Of a stretch of 64,000 bases of DNA, positions 22,913-34,559 are shown one piece after another. The DNA lies in the NCBI GenBank assembly GCA_030762935.1, contig CM060893.1:10336001-10400000 (forward strand), given 5' to 3'. Under the pieces are notes generated by a model. It did not search any database, was not told where the DNA came from, and worked only from the letters and a program-made list of their open reading frames with translations. Every line of letters starts with the position of its first letter. Within the stretch, counting starts at the first letter, position 1. The stretch comes from Hymenopus coronatus. Taxonomy: Eukaryota; Arthropoda; Insecta; Mantodea; Hymenopodidae. The position numbers were made by a program, and so were the translations under genes.

Positions 22913-22962
22913 CCTGTTGACTCAGGCAATATGAACTCCTGGTCTTCCTCTAAGGTGTTTTC
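22913..22962 (-). CDS. Gene A micro-exon (50 bases)
   Basis: Bounded on the minus strand by an acceptor (tttgttgcag) and a donor (GG then gtaagatt). In frame 0 it encodes ENTLEEDQEFILPEST plus two bases (GG), which join the first base of the terminal exon at 4535 to give Gly followed by LDMEAVW. The micro-exon of gene B (51276-51322) has the same end phase and shares the LPE core, which supports both. It joins the acidic N-terminal exon at 25425. Not proven without transcripts. Confidence 0.7.
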
Positions 22963-23029
22963 CTGCAACAAAACAAAAATACACTTAATTTTCAGTTTCT
23001 ATTACATTAAATACTGTTAAACACTGCTG

Positions 23030-23571
23030 TATATGACAAATTATGTACTTTAACGAGATCTATATTTTTTGTGTATTGAGTTTCTGTCTATTTCTTTTGG
23101 TTTAACTGTTTTGCAAAATTCTGTAAAACTTATTCAGAATAAACAGGACTTCAGAGGCTATTCCCAAAAAATTCAAAATATTGCATCTTATTTGTGATGT
23201 AAATATCTTAATATATGGCATTTTAATCAAAATCATTAGCCATTTTTGAGAAAAACAAAATTTTCAAACATTTTTCTATGTAGAGGGTAGTTTGTGGTGG
23301 GGGGATTATTTTCAAAATCTTTGTGTTGCACCGTAGGAGGATATTAAACATATATACCAAGCTTGGTTTTTAACAGTCTTTTTGTTTTTGAGCTATGCTA
23401 TCCACAGACATACACACACAGACTTTATTTTCCCAAAATGTGTTTTTCAGACTCAGGAAACCTCAAAACATAAATTTCCATGAAATCTCAAAATCAAATT
23501 TTTGTGTGGAATACAATACCTTCTCTAGCTACCATGTACACTGAATGTACCTAAGGGCTAGAGAAAATAAA
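23030..23571 (+). mobile_element. R1 repeat, 5'-truncated
   Basis: Starts inside the family at 'gacaaattatgtactttaac' and runs to the 3' terminus (ctagagaaaataaaaaat). It lies just upstream, in gene order, of the gene A micro-exon. Confidence 0.8.
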
Positions 23572-24304
23572 AAATGGGAGTAAACAAACCTCTTTCAAGC
23601 TCTAGTCTTTTCATCACTACAAAAATGTACTTAATATCTTGCAATCTTCAATACACGATTGGTTTCCATATGGGATTTAATGCACTGAAACTCAATACTC
23701 AAATACTCTGCATGATCTATTCCTTAGAATATGTGCCTAAAATGGGATAGAGGTTAAACTGGATATTAAAATTCTTCAGCTATATAAAGCTATTTTGCAA
23801 GAGGCTTTCACTTTTTATAACCTGTAATCATGATGCCATTTTCATACTTTTTTTTCCAGCAGGAAAGATTATACACTTTCTATGGCATAGTCATAACAGT
23901 TTTCTGGAGCGTTTCAGGACCTTAACTTCACTCCATCGCACTAAATTAGCTCCAAATATAATTTCTCCAGCCCGTGTTTATTTGTGTTAGTGAAACATGG
24001 CATCGGCTAGCCAAAGATTATGAACCAAAGAGGAAATAAAGATTTTGTGATGTATTACCTTGATGAAAGTGTTTCATATTGATGTAAGAGAAGAAGATAT
24101 ATATTCGAGCTTCAGCATTGAAAATGCATCCGATAACGAGACTTTGTATGATAATCGGTGTACTCATCAAAATGGATTTAAGGATGTGTAACCAGATGAC
24201 AAATACAATGTGAATCAACCACTCAGCTACACATAAACACAAGAGCTAAATTGTACACCAATTTACGTTACATTCATATCGTATTGCTTTATGTCATCTT
24301 CATT
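23572..24304. other. unrecognised stretch in intron of gene A
   Basis: No named repeat. The minus frame at 24018-24242 has no domain and is not believed. Confidence 0.4.
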
Positions 24305-24882
24305 AATAATTGGTTTACTACTTAGTTCCTTATAAGTAGAAGGGAAATAAGGGAATACACCAGGCTAAACCAATAGTAAAAATTTTTTAAAAGCAGATCA
24401 ATATGTGAACAACTGAAGTTCGTTTTGCTTTGCATTTCTAGAAAAATAAAAGAGAGATGAAACAAAAGGTGATCCCTTTGAGAAGATGCGTAATTTAAAA
24501 TTTAAACCAATAATAAGGAATATCTCGGAAAGGGTCAATTCTACAACAAAAATGTAGATTGCATAAATTGTGTGTTTCTACATTTTCTGTGTAGTTAGTT
24601 ACTGTGTATCTTTTACGGTTTACATTTTATTTGTGATGTAAATAGCGTTAATGCATGGTTTTCAATCTAAATCCTTAAAGGCATTTTTGAGAAAAACAAA
24701 ACGTTTTCCATGTAAAGGGTAGTTCACACCCACACATGCCCATGCATGCACCCCCACACCTTTTTCTAAAGATGCATTTTTTGGACTCGAACATATATTT
24801 CTGGTGAAATTTCGGTATCAAATTTTTGGGTGGAATACAATACTTTCTCTGTAAACTATGTACATAGTATGTAGAGAATGTA
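24305..24882 (+). mobile_element. R1 repeat, truncated and internally deleted
   Basis: Begins at 'ttagttccttataagtagaa' and ends 'ctatgtacatagtatgtaga'. The block before the microsatellite is missing. Confidence 0.8.
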
Positions 24883-25424
24883 ATACACAATAAATAAAAC
24901 AGCATATGAGAGGCATAAGCAGTAATGTAATTGGTGTTAAATAGTGTTACAGAGGTACCAGCTGTAAAATTTTTCGTTAATGAAATATAGATCTGAATTT
25001 ATTATCTAAATTTTGCTTTGAGTTATCTTTTAGTGTATTACTCTACAATATAGCGATCTCTGAAAACTCTTTGTGCGCAGTCAAGGAATTATAACGATCT
25101 ATGAACAGTTGCATTATTGTCCTTCACCTGTATGGCTGTAAAATTCCTTCATATCATGCTAGCGTATCAAAGAATTTCAAACTGCATCATCTCCATCTTG
25201 TTTCTGTGCTCTGACTTTGCCCCTCGTGAGGTTAAACAGTGTCTAAAGTGCCTCTTATGCAGTGTCTAAAACTGGATGCAATTTAGGTGCTGTTTAAGCT
25301 CTAAACACTGTTTTTACAATAAGCAAAACAACATCTAGCACTAAATTTATCTAAACTTTTTTTTTTTTTGCAAATGCCCCAAAAGGTTTGTTTTTTTTAG
25401 TTGTTAACTAGTTGGATATCTTAC

Positions 25425-25802
25425 CTCTGTATCAAAGTGCAAGTCTGTATCTTCTGATTCAGATTTAATTTCAGCAGATGTCGATTCAAAGCAATTAGGT
25501 TCATCTTTGATCTCGATTTTGGGGTCTATTTTGTGATAATTCCTGTGCACGTCAGAGCCAGTTTCGGATACAAAATCTGAAGTTGAAGGAAGTGATTCAC
25601 TCTTTAGGTAAACATCTGAGCGACAGCTATGTTCTGGCTCAGATTTCACTTCAGTTGATGTTTCTTCCATAAAATAAGGTTCTTGTTTCACTTCCACTGA
25701 AGTGTATATTTCTTGTTTGCCAATACCATTCTTAGACTCAAAAGGAGCTACTTCGTCTGAAGAAAGATGTTCTTCCAACTTCAATTCAATTTCATTTGAC
25801 AT
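25425..25802 (-). CDS. Gene A N-terminal coding exon: acidic K-x-E-P module
   Basis: Encodes 126 residues starting MSNEIELKLEEHLSSDEVAP. The first ATG is at 25802; the open frame reaches 25811 only through a GTG. The donor is GAG then gtaagatat, leaving phase 0. The protein has two copies of a module: VEVKQEP...TSTEVKSEPE and IEIKDEP...TSAEIKSESE. Several of these fit the hydrophobic-K-x-E SUMO-attachment pattern, and the region is acidic and probably disordered, as in the N-termini of many insect zinc-finger regulators. The exon extends upstream as 5' untranslated sequence to an acceptor (tttcctttttag) at 25893. Gene B has the same module and the same phase. Confidence 0.75.
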
Positions 25803-26111
25803 TTTTAACACTCTGAATCTTTTCCGTCTCTATTCTGGTGTCCCTCCAATCTTCACCATGTGTAGTTGCTGTGTTCTCAGGACGTTAGACAACCTAAAAA
25901 GGAAAACAAAAATGCATCCGTAACTATGACAGACGTTATTTCAAGGTGGTTCACACAAATGAGAACAGCAAATAGAATCAATACACACTGTTGCAATATG
26001 AACATTAGAACTAATGGAAAGGTCCTCCAGGCTCCGAGAACTAGACTTGTTAACTTTCTTGTTCCTGTAAACATTGGCTAACCTGAATTATTGTAGTTGA
26101 ATTGAAAGTGA

Positions 26112-26730
26112 AACAAATCTCATTGTTACACTCATATAATTTTCTCTACCTGTTTTGCAACAAGGTGTTATCACAAAAGCTTATTTTTTTTTATCTACTT
26201 CATGCTAAACTAGATTCAAAAATTAATACAAATGGTGTTATTACTTATTTTCTTGTAGGAAATTAAGCGAAAGATGTGGTCAAATGTTTTAAGAACTGCA
26301 TCTTTTAAGGTTGCTGTATAATGGTAATGAAATTAGTTCTGTTTGCATGGTCAGGAGTATAAACACCCATGATCCCCTCCCCAAAAACAAAGATTTTGTT
26401 ATACACGAAAACAGTAAGTACTAAAAATTGAAACCGAATTAGATGGAATATCTTAAAAATGGTTAACTCCACAGAAAAAAAAAAAAAAAATGCATCTGAC
26501 ATTGTAAATAGTGAGTTTTAAGGAGATATAAAGCTTTTATGTAATAAGAGTTTTATTGTGTCTTATAGTTTACCAGTTATGCAAAAGTAATCCGGAATGA
26601 AGAGGATACATTAAAATATATTAAGTATATATGACATTTTAATACAAATGCTAGAGTTATTTCTGAGAAAATCAAAATTTTCTAAAAATGTTTTGGGGTA
26701 GGAGGATTTTCCTGAAAATCTTTGTGTCCC
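26112..26730 (+). mobile_element. R1 repeat, 3'-truncated and diverged
   Basis: The 5' terminus is recognisable (tctcattgttacactcatat, then aattttctctac). It runs to the 'ttcctgaaaatctttgtgtc' block and stops. Confidence 0.7.
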
Positions 26731-27240
26731 AAGAGGTCTAGACTGTAGTGAGTCCATGTAATTTTTCCAGTTTACAGTGTCATGGAGAAGACTGAGTTCT
26801 CTTAAGGCTGGCCATTTTGTTTACTGTGATAAGCAAGTCTCACTCAAATGGTTCCAATAACTTGCAAAATGCCATAACAGAGGAAAGCACCCTGCCTTGA
26901 CAGTCTCAGCCTCAGTCTCTGTTAGAAAAATAATTTTCACAGCCGCACAATGAAACAAATAATGCAGATGTAATTAAACTGAAAAACTGAAGCCAAAGAG
27001 GACTGAACAAATGGTAATCTGGCAATGAAACAGCAAAGGGTGTGCCATCCTCACTTGTTTTCCGATTTCAGCGCTTCTGTCAGACCATCACTTAGGAGAA
27101 TAGAGCTATTGTGGTTTTTATTACTAAGGATAGTCAATCCAGAGTGACTTTTGTTAATCTATATAGGGATTCTTAGTTTATCTAATGGTCACAAAATCAG
27201 AAGTTATCCATTTCAGATGAAAATGATTATTTTTCATTTT
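26731..27240. other. unrecognised stretch
   Basis: No gene or repeat recognised. It lies upstream of the gene A exon at 25425-25893, so a leader exon or promoter of gene A could be in this direction. Confidence 0.4.
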
Positions 27241-28066
27241 CCTTTTTACTTTCTCTACACGTACTATGTATATAGCGTATAGAGAAGGTATTGCATTTCA
27301 CCAAAAAATTTGATACCGAGATTTCACCAGAAATAGACGTTTTGGAGTCCCCTGTATCTAGAAAAAGCATTTTTAGAAAAAAGATCCATTTGTGCATGTG
27401 TCCATGAACATGATGATTCAAAAACGAAAAGTCGCTAAAATACCAAACTTGGTACATAAATTTAATATCTTCCAAGAATGCGGCACAAAGATTTTGAGAA
27501 AACTCCCCCCACCCCAGACTACTCTTTACATTGAAAAATTGTCGAAAATTTTGATTTTCTCAAAAATGGTTCTAACAATTTTGATTAAAATACTGTATAT
27601 TTAAGATATTTACATGACATATAAAATATATATCTTGAATTTTCTGAGTATAGTCTTTGAAAACCTCTTTATTTTGGATGAATTTTGCTCGATTTTGTAT
27701 AACTAGTAAACTGTAAGAGGTAGACAAAAATGTACTACGCAAAAATATGTAGATGTCATTGAAACACACAATTTACACCATTTCCTTTTTTTTTTTTTTT
27801 TTTGAGGTGATGACCATTTTTGAGATATTCCTAGCTATTGGTTTCAGTTTAAAAATACTTAAAACTTTTCACATATGGGAATTTCACTCCTGGCAATGCA
27901 AAGAAACGGATTTCATCCACATGGCAACCTGTTTTTAAAAGATTTGACTATCATTTTATCCTAGTGTATGCATTTTTGCTAATGTTTATCTCGATTAGCA
28001 TTTAGTACATAGAAGGAGAGATGTGAGATGGAGAGAAGGTTATGCGAATGTAGCACATCAGATTTT
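27241..28066 (-). mobile_element. R1 repeat, complete copy
   Basis: Starts ttttactttctctacacgta and ends gcgaatgtagcacatcagat. It has a 20-base T-run at about 27784-27803. Confidence 0.85.
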
Positions 28067-28259
28067 TTTTAAATTTAAAAATCTAGTTACTGAATAATTG
28101 CAACTATTACAGTTTTCATCCTATCATCATTATTACTATTATTATTATTATTAGCTGTATGCATTAAATATCCAGTGAAATTCTTTACGTTGTTAAGGAT
28201 AACTTTCATAATTTCTGAAGAGAAATGCATACATAATTTGTCAAGTGAATATAAAAAAA

Positions 28260-28770
28260 AATCTGATGTGTTACACTCACATGATTTTCTCTAGCCATTC
28301 TACAAACTTCTTGCATAAGATTATTCTTCTTTCTGCACCTTGTTAATCGAGGTATTCAGCACAATGTTCTTATTACTTAGTTTCTTATAAGTATGAAGAA
28401 AATAAGGGAATACACTAGGCTAAATCGATAGTCAAATGTTTTAAAAGCTGTCGTTATGCAATTGTCATTACAAATCGCTTCTTTTCTTGGCCAGGAGTAG
28501 AACAAAAGAAAAACGAACACTCCCGTCTGAGAAAAGTATAAGTACTTCACAAATTTAACTAATAACAATGAATACCTCGAAAACGGTAAGCTCCACGAAA
28601 AAAAATGTATATGACGTAAATTGTGTATTTTAACAAGACCTACATTTTTTGTACAGTAAGTTTTTGTCTATCTCTTACGGTTTGTTAATTATGCCAAATT
28701 AAGCAAAATTCATACAGAATAAACAGGTCTTTAGAAGCTATTCCCAAAAGATTCAAGATTACATATACAT
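28260..28770 (+). mobile_element. R1 repeat, 3'-truncated
   Basis: Starts at TCTGATGTGTTACACTCA and stops in the 'ttcccaaaagattcaagatt' block, where the next copy begins. Confidence 0.8.
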
Positions 28771-29609
28771 ATTTTCTCTATATCCCTGCAACAAATTATT
28801 CTTAAAAAGCTTATACTTCTATTTACTTTATGCTAATCAGAAAAAAATAGCAGAAACAGTGTTATTACTTGCTTCCTTGTAAGTAGAAGCGAAATAAGGG
28901 ACTACCTTAGGTTAAAGTGATAGTCAAAGGCTGGTTGCTATGTCAATGAAGCTCCTTTATTTATATGGATAGGAGTTGACAAGTTCCTGTATGAGAAAAG
29001 TATACATTTTGCACAGCAGAAACCAAATATAACGAATGTCTCAAAAACGACAAACTTCACGAAAAAAATGTATATAACATAAATTGTGTGTTTTAATGTG
29101 CTCTACATGTTTGTGTCGTAAGTTTTTGTCCATCTCTAATGGTTTAGCAGTTATTCAAAATTCATCCAGAATAAACTACTCTTCAGAGGCTATTCCCAGA
29201 AAATTCAAGATATACATTTTATTCGTCAGGTATACTTTAATATTCGAAATTTTAATCAAAATCGTTAAGAGCCATTTCTGAGAAAATCAAAATTTTCGAA
29301 AAAAGTTCCATGTAAAGGGTAGTTGGGGGTGATGGGATTTTTCTCAAAATCTTCATGTCGCATCCCTGGAAGATACTAAACTTAAATACCAAATTTGGTA
29401 TTTTACCGACTTTTCGTTTTTGAGTTATTGTGTTCACAGACACATGGACACACTGACACACACACACGGACCTTTTTGTGAAAATGCTTTTTTTGGATAT
29501 TAGGGATTCTAAAACATCCATTTCCGGTGGAATCTCGTAATCGAATTTTTGGGTTAAGTGCAATACCTTCTCTATACACTATGTACATAGTGCGAATAGA
29601 GAAAGTAAA
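28771..29609 (+). mobile_element. R1 repeat, nearly complete, head-to-tail with the previous copy
   Basis: Begins just inside the 5' end (attttctctatatccctgca) and ends 'gaatagagaaagtaaaatag'. It has a (CA)n tract near 29452-29468. Confidence 0.85.
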
Positions 29610-29659
29610 ATAGCAATGGGGTGGGTGGGTGGGTGTGTGCACACCTATATTTGGAACAA

Positions 29660-30345
29660 TAGAAGGAAAATAAGGGAATTCACTAGGCTAAAGTGAGTCA
29701 AATCTTTTAACAGCTGGTTGCCATGCGGATAAAATCTGTTTTCATGCATGCCAGTAGAAAAGTGTGGGAAGAATTTAAGTATTTTAAATCTGAAACAAAT
29801 AACTTGAAATATCTCAGAAATAGTCAATTCCAAGAAAAAACTGTATATATGGCATAAATTGTGTGCTTTAATGAGATCTACATTATTTATGTAATAAGAT
29901 TTTGCCTATCTGTTACAGTTTACCAATTATGCAAAATTCATCCAGAATAAAGAGGTCTTTAGAGGCTATTACCAGAAAATTCATGATATACATTTTATTT
30001 GTCATGTAAATGTCTTTAATATACGGTAATTTAATCAAAATCGTTAGAGCCATTTTTGAGAAAATCTAAATTTTCTCAATTTTTTTCCATGTAAGGGTAG
30101 TTTGGGGTGGAGGGATTTTTCTCAAAAGCTTTGAGTCACATACTAAGTTTAGTATTTTACAGACTTTTCGTTTCTGAGGTATCCTGTTCACAGACACACA
30201 CACGGACTGTTTTTCAAAAATGTATTTTTTGGATACAGGGGAACCTAAAACATGTGTTTCTGGTGAAATCTTGGTATCAAATTTTTGGATGGAATGTGAC
30301 ACCTTTTCCATTCACTATGTACATAGTATGTGTAGAGAAAATAAA
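29660..30345 (+). mobile_element. R1 repeat, 5'-truncated
   Basis: Starts at the 'gaaggaaaataagggaattc' block and ends with the palindrome and tgtagagaaaataaaaat. Confidence 0.82.
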
Positions 30346-30724
30346 AATGTAACTGCCATGTAGTTAAAATGTTCTGATATGTATTTGTGTTTGTTCTTTG
30401 TATATGCACATCTGTTTTTTGTCTTGTTTTGTAATTATGTATATTATTGTTGGTAATGAAGAGTTCATTTTTGCTACTGCAGCTATTTTCAGATGCAATA
30501 TGCGTTTATAAGCCTACATACACGGTAATGTCAGGATTTGCAGTTTTCTGAAATATGGCTTACAGGAGGAGGTTCTTTGATTTGCTCCAGTCATAAGAGA
30601 ATTATACATTTTCTCTCTTGATTTTTTTACTGTTCAAAACTGATTTGAATTTGTTCTATTGAAATCAGTTTTCGAACAAAATTGCTGTAAAAACCATTTT
30701 AATTATATACAATGCAAAATTTCA

Positions 30725-30993
30725 GTTTATTACTTTCTCTACACGTACTATGTACATGGTGCACAGAGGAAGTATTGTATTCCACCATAAAATTTGATAC
30801 CGAGATTTCACCAGAAATACAGCGTGTGCGCCCGCGCCCGCGCCCGTGTGTCTGTGAACACAACTCAAAAACAAAAAGGATGTGACACAAAGATTTTCAG
30901 GAAAATCCCCCCACCTCAAACTACCCTTTACATGGAACAATTTTCGAATATTTTGATTTTCAGAAAAATGGCTAACGATTTTGATTAAAATAC

Positions 30994-31057
<64 letters not shown>

Positions 31058-31526
31058 AATAAAATGTATATCTTGAATTTTCTGGGAATAGCTTCTTAAA
31101 ACCTGTTTATTCTGGATTAATTTGCATAACTAGTAAGCCATAAGAGATAGATAAAAACTTACTACACTAAAGCACACAATTTCTATCACATACATTTTTT
31201 TTTTTTTTTTTTTTTTTTTGAGTTGACTCTTTTTGAGATATTCCATGTTATTGGTTTCAGTTTTAAAGTAGTTATATTTTTCTCATGCGGGAACTTTCAA
31301 CTCCTGGCCACGCGATGAAACTGATTTCAATCCCATAATAACCACAATTTAAAACATTTGACTGTCAGTTTAGCCTAGCATATTTCCTTATTTACCTTCT
31401 ATTTATTAGGATAATTTCCGCTAATGTTTATTCGATTAGCATGAAATAGAAGAATAAGCTTATAAACAATAATGAATTTGTTGCAGAGATGTAGAGAAAG
31501 TCATATAAATGGAACACATTCAATGT
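30725..31526 (-). mobile_element. R1 repeat, complete, with expanded microsatellites
   Basis: Starts with the palindrome (actttctctacacgtactat) and ends tagagaaagtcatataaatg. It carries a GC-rich tract (cgcccgcgcccg, 30830-30846), a long (TA)n and a T-run (about 31195-31219). It faces the copy at 29660-30345 tail to tail. Confidence 0.85.
30996..31050. repeat. (TA)n microsatellite
   Basis: About 27 TA units inside an R1 copy. It creates the spurious tyrosine-isoleucine reading frame at 30722-31054. Confidence 0.97.
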
Positions 31527-31608
31527 TTTTAAGCAAATGCCATTATTGCTATTCTAAAATCCTGCATACCCATGATCATCAAACAAAATAAGTTATGTCC
31601 AACACAAT

Positions 31609-32345
31609 TTTTACTCTACACATAATATGTACATAGTGTATAATGAAGTTATTGTACTGCACCCAAAAATTTGTACTGAGATTTTACCGGAAATATATGT
31701 TTTGGGTACCCCTAAATCCAAAGATAACATTTTTGGAAAAAGGTCCGTGTGCGTGGGGCAACATAGCTCAAAAACCTTTTACATGGAACATTTTTCAAAA
31801 ATGTTGATTTTCTCAAAAATGGCTCTAACAATTTTGATTGAAATATTGTATATTAAAGATATTTACCTGACAAATAATATGTATATTTTGAATTTTCTGG
31901 GGATAGCCTCTGAAAACTACTTTATTCTGGATGCATTTTGCATAACTGCTAAACCGTAAGAGATGAACGAAAACTTAGAACACAAAAAATGTAGAGCATG
32001 TTAAAACACACGTTTTATGTTATATACATTTTTTTCTTGGAGTTGATCGTTTTTGAGATATTCCTTGTTTTTGGTTTCAGCTTTGAAAAACATACTTTTC
32101 TCATACAGGAATTTGTCAACTCCTGTCCATACAAATGAACTTCAGTAACCTAGTAACCAGCTTTTGACTTCACTTTAACCTATGATACTCCGATATTTCT
32201 CTTCTACTTACATGGAAGCAAGTAATAAGACTATTTCTGCTATTTTTTTCTTGTTTAGCATGAAGTAAATAGAAGAATAAGCTTATTAACACTAATTTGT
32301 TACACAGAAGTAGAGAAAGTCATGTGAATGGAACACATCAGATTT
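31609..32345 (-). mobile_element. R1 repeat, internally deleted
   Basis: The palindrome end is decayed (tactctacacataatatgta). The block between the microsatellite and 'ttttacatggaacatttttc' is missing. The 5' terminus ends gtgaatggaacacatcagat. Confidence 0.82.
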
Positions 32346-32452
32346 TTTTTTTCTCGATTACCATGAAGTAAATATAAGTATAATTTTTTTAACAATAATT
32401 TCTTTCACAGATGTAGAGAAAGTCATGCAAATGGAACACATCAGATTTTTTT
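32346..32452 (-). mobile_element. R1 5' terminus, second partial copy in tandem
   Basis: Repeats about 100 bases of the preceding copy's end (from ctcgattaccatgaagtaaa to aatggaacacatcagatttt), giving a small head-to-tail duplication. Confidence 0.75.
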
Positions 32453-32466
32453 AATCTGTCATTAGG

Positions 32467-32905
32467 GCAACTTTGTAGTTACTTACTTGTTTGCTATGAA
32501 CGTTTAGAGCCCTAAGCCGCAAGCATAGCCCAAGGTGGCGAGATCTAAGCTGCAAAGCATAATCCTAGATGGAGGGCCCTAAGTCGCAAAGCGTATCCCA
32601 AGGGATATTTCTTAAAAGTAGAGGGTAATGACAACTAAGTGTAACCAAAGGATATTTCTTAAAAGTAGAGGGGAACAACAACTGGATGTAGCCGAGGAAT
32701 CTGTGAAGCTAAAACCCCAATAGTCCCAAGAAAAAGTTAAAACTTTGGAAATGGGCGACTTTCATATCTGAACAACTCAATTTTAAAACACTTTAAAATA
32801 CGGATCACCAGTAAAGTCACTTAAACTACTATTTAAAACCATTTTGTGTGAGTGTGTGTGTGTGTCTACGCGCGCGCTGCAACCATCGTAAAGCTTAAAA
32901 ATCTG
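32467..32905 (+). repeat. R4 dispersed repeat, longest copy
   Basis: Contains 'gtttagagccctaagccgca', an internal duplication of 'atatttcttaaaagtagagg', 'ctgtgaagctaaaaccccaa', a (TG)n tract and 'gcaaccatcgta'. The same blocks recur in order at 60590, 61473 and 62853. No terminal repeats or coding sequence; class unknown. Confidence 0.65.
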
Positions 32906-34018
32906 TTTTACATCATGCCAAATACGCTGTAAGAGGTAATAAAAAGGAGAGGATGTCACAAAATATTAAGCCTTATTTTCTTTATTCATAATTTATGTCC
33001 GATTACTTCTAAGCGCACAGAAATGCCATTTTTTTTAATGCTTAAAAATGTTCAATCTTGAATGTTTACCAATTAATCTTGAGGTGAAAAACATTTCATT
33101 ACAAGGAGGAATAATTTAATTCTACATTTTTATTAGTTTCCATAAACATTTCAAATATGATTTTCATTTTATGATGCTTTGTCCGATTATTTATGGGAGT
33201 CACTGTACGTATCGAAGAATGCCCGATATTTCTAATGAAAACCCAGATTAATGATTTTGACACTTGTATAGCCATGTGTTTGCTCTTAAATTTGAATTTT
33301 GCAGTATTTTATTCTAAAGGGAGTACAGTGGGCGATTAAAGTCAGATTTCCCCCCTTTATTTTACACGTTATTCTTTCCAGTAGCTAGTCAGTTGGGCGT
33401 TTAATCATTAAGCTTACAAATGTTGCAACATCACCTTTCTCAGCCCAGAAAAGAGTAGTCTTCTATATCACACGATATATGAATGAACTTTAGGCACCTA
33501 CCTGTTTTCTTCCGCTTTGTTTAGTTACATTGGAAGTAGTTACATGGTACAATGTTAAACTTTCGTACTGGAGCGTCCAATATTGCTTCCTACTTTCTTG
33601 TTTTTGTTGTTAAATATGTTGACCTGAACCAGATATCAGGGTTACTAGATTATTAGCAAACTTGAGCGCCGAAAATGTCACCAAAGTCACCCACCAACGC
33701 CGAAAACAAACTTACCTATAATAATGAGTGGGATCAAGTGTAGAGGAGGATACAATTAAATAAAAATAAAGAATAACATGGAGGTTTCGTACATTTGGTT
33801 GTTTGTTTGCTTTTGTCAACTAAAGTGGTCTAAGCGCGAACTATTATCAACTCGATAGGGAATCTCCATCATTCTATACTTTTCAGTTTCTTTGAATTTA
33901 ATGTATTGATTATGTCAATTAGTAATTTAAATCAAAGTAATTCACATTACTTCATTTAATAAAGCATTTATTTCATCTAGCTCCTCGCCGTTTGCATGTA
34001 TATTGTTTTCACTATCTA
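32906..34018. other. unrecognised stretch
   Basis: No repeat or domain. Around 33490-33560 a minus-strand donor-like site (gaaaacag then gtaggtgc) could mark a leader exon of gene A, but nothing else supports it. Confidence 0.35.
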
Positions 34019-34240
34019 TATCCGGCGGAGTAGGGACAATTATTTTTTCATCCGTTAAAAATTTTAGCATAGCCTCTTTCGGAAGGGAAGTAAAACTGTT
34101 GACCCCGTGTCATGATTTGCAAGTAAAACAAACCCTCAATCCTGATAAAGAGGCATCTGAGCAAAATGAAGCTGTCTTTCACACTCAGTATAGAATGGGA
34201 CGCTGAGAATCACAGCAGTTAAAGAGTGTCATTTTTAAAA
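34019..34240 (+). mobile_element. S1 SINE, diverged, head missing
   Basis: The body blocks 'cggaagggaagtaaaactgt' and 'tagaatgggacgctgagaat' are in order. The tRNA-like head is gone. Confidence 0.75.
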
Positions 34241-34306
34241 CGTTTTACAGCAGAAATGCATTCTAATAGCTATGATGATAGTAACTCTTTAGTAAAAATG
34301 GGAATG

Positions 34307-34544
34307 GAGTGTTATTTATGGACGCTCTTTTAACTGCTGAGGTTCTCAGCGTCCCATTCTATACTGGGCGTGAAAGACCGATAAATTTTGCTCAGAGGCC
34401 TATCAGGCTTGAGGTTCTTTTACGTGCCGTAAATCTATTTCCCTTCCGAAGGAAGTCATGCTAAGGATTTTTACGCCCGGGTTTGAACCCGCGACCTCGG
34501 GTATATGAAGTCAGCATTGTAACCATTACACCACGGAGGGCGAC
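34307..34544 (-). mobile_element. S1 SINE, complete ends, internal deletion
   Basis: Tail at low coordinates (gtgttatttatggacgctct); head at high coordinates, with GGGTTTGAACCCGCGACC (B-box region) and attacaccacggagggcgac. It faces the copy at 34019-34240. Confidence 0.85.
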
Positions 34545-34559
34545 GTTCTGGCATTAGCT

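Noticed and set aside
30722..31054. Reading frame of repeated Tyr-Ile
   Set aside because: Translation of the (TA)n microsatellite inside an R1 copy.
33490..33660. Possible leader exon of gene A with donor-like gaaaacag/gtaggtgc on the minus strand
   Set aside because: A single splice-like motif in AT-rich DNA is expected by chance; no promoter or transcript evidence is available.
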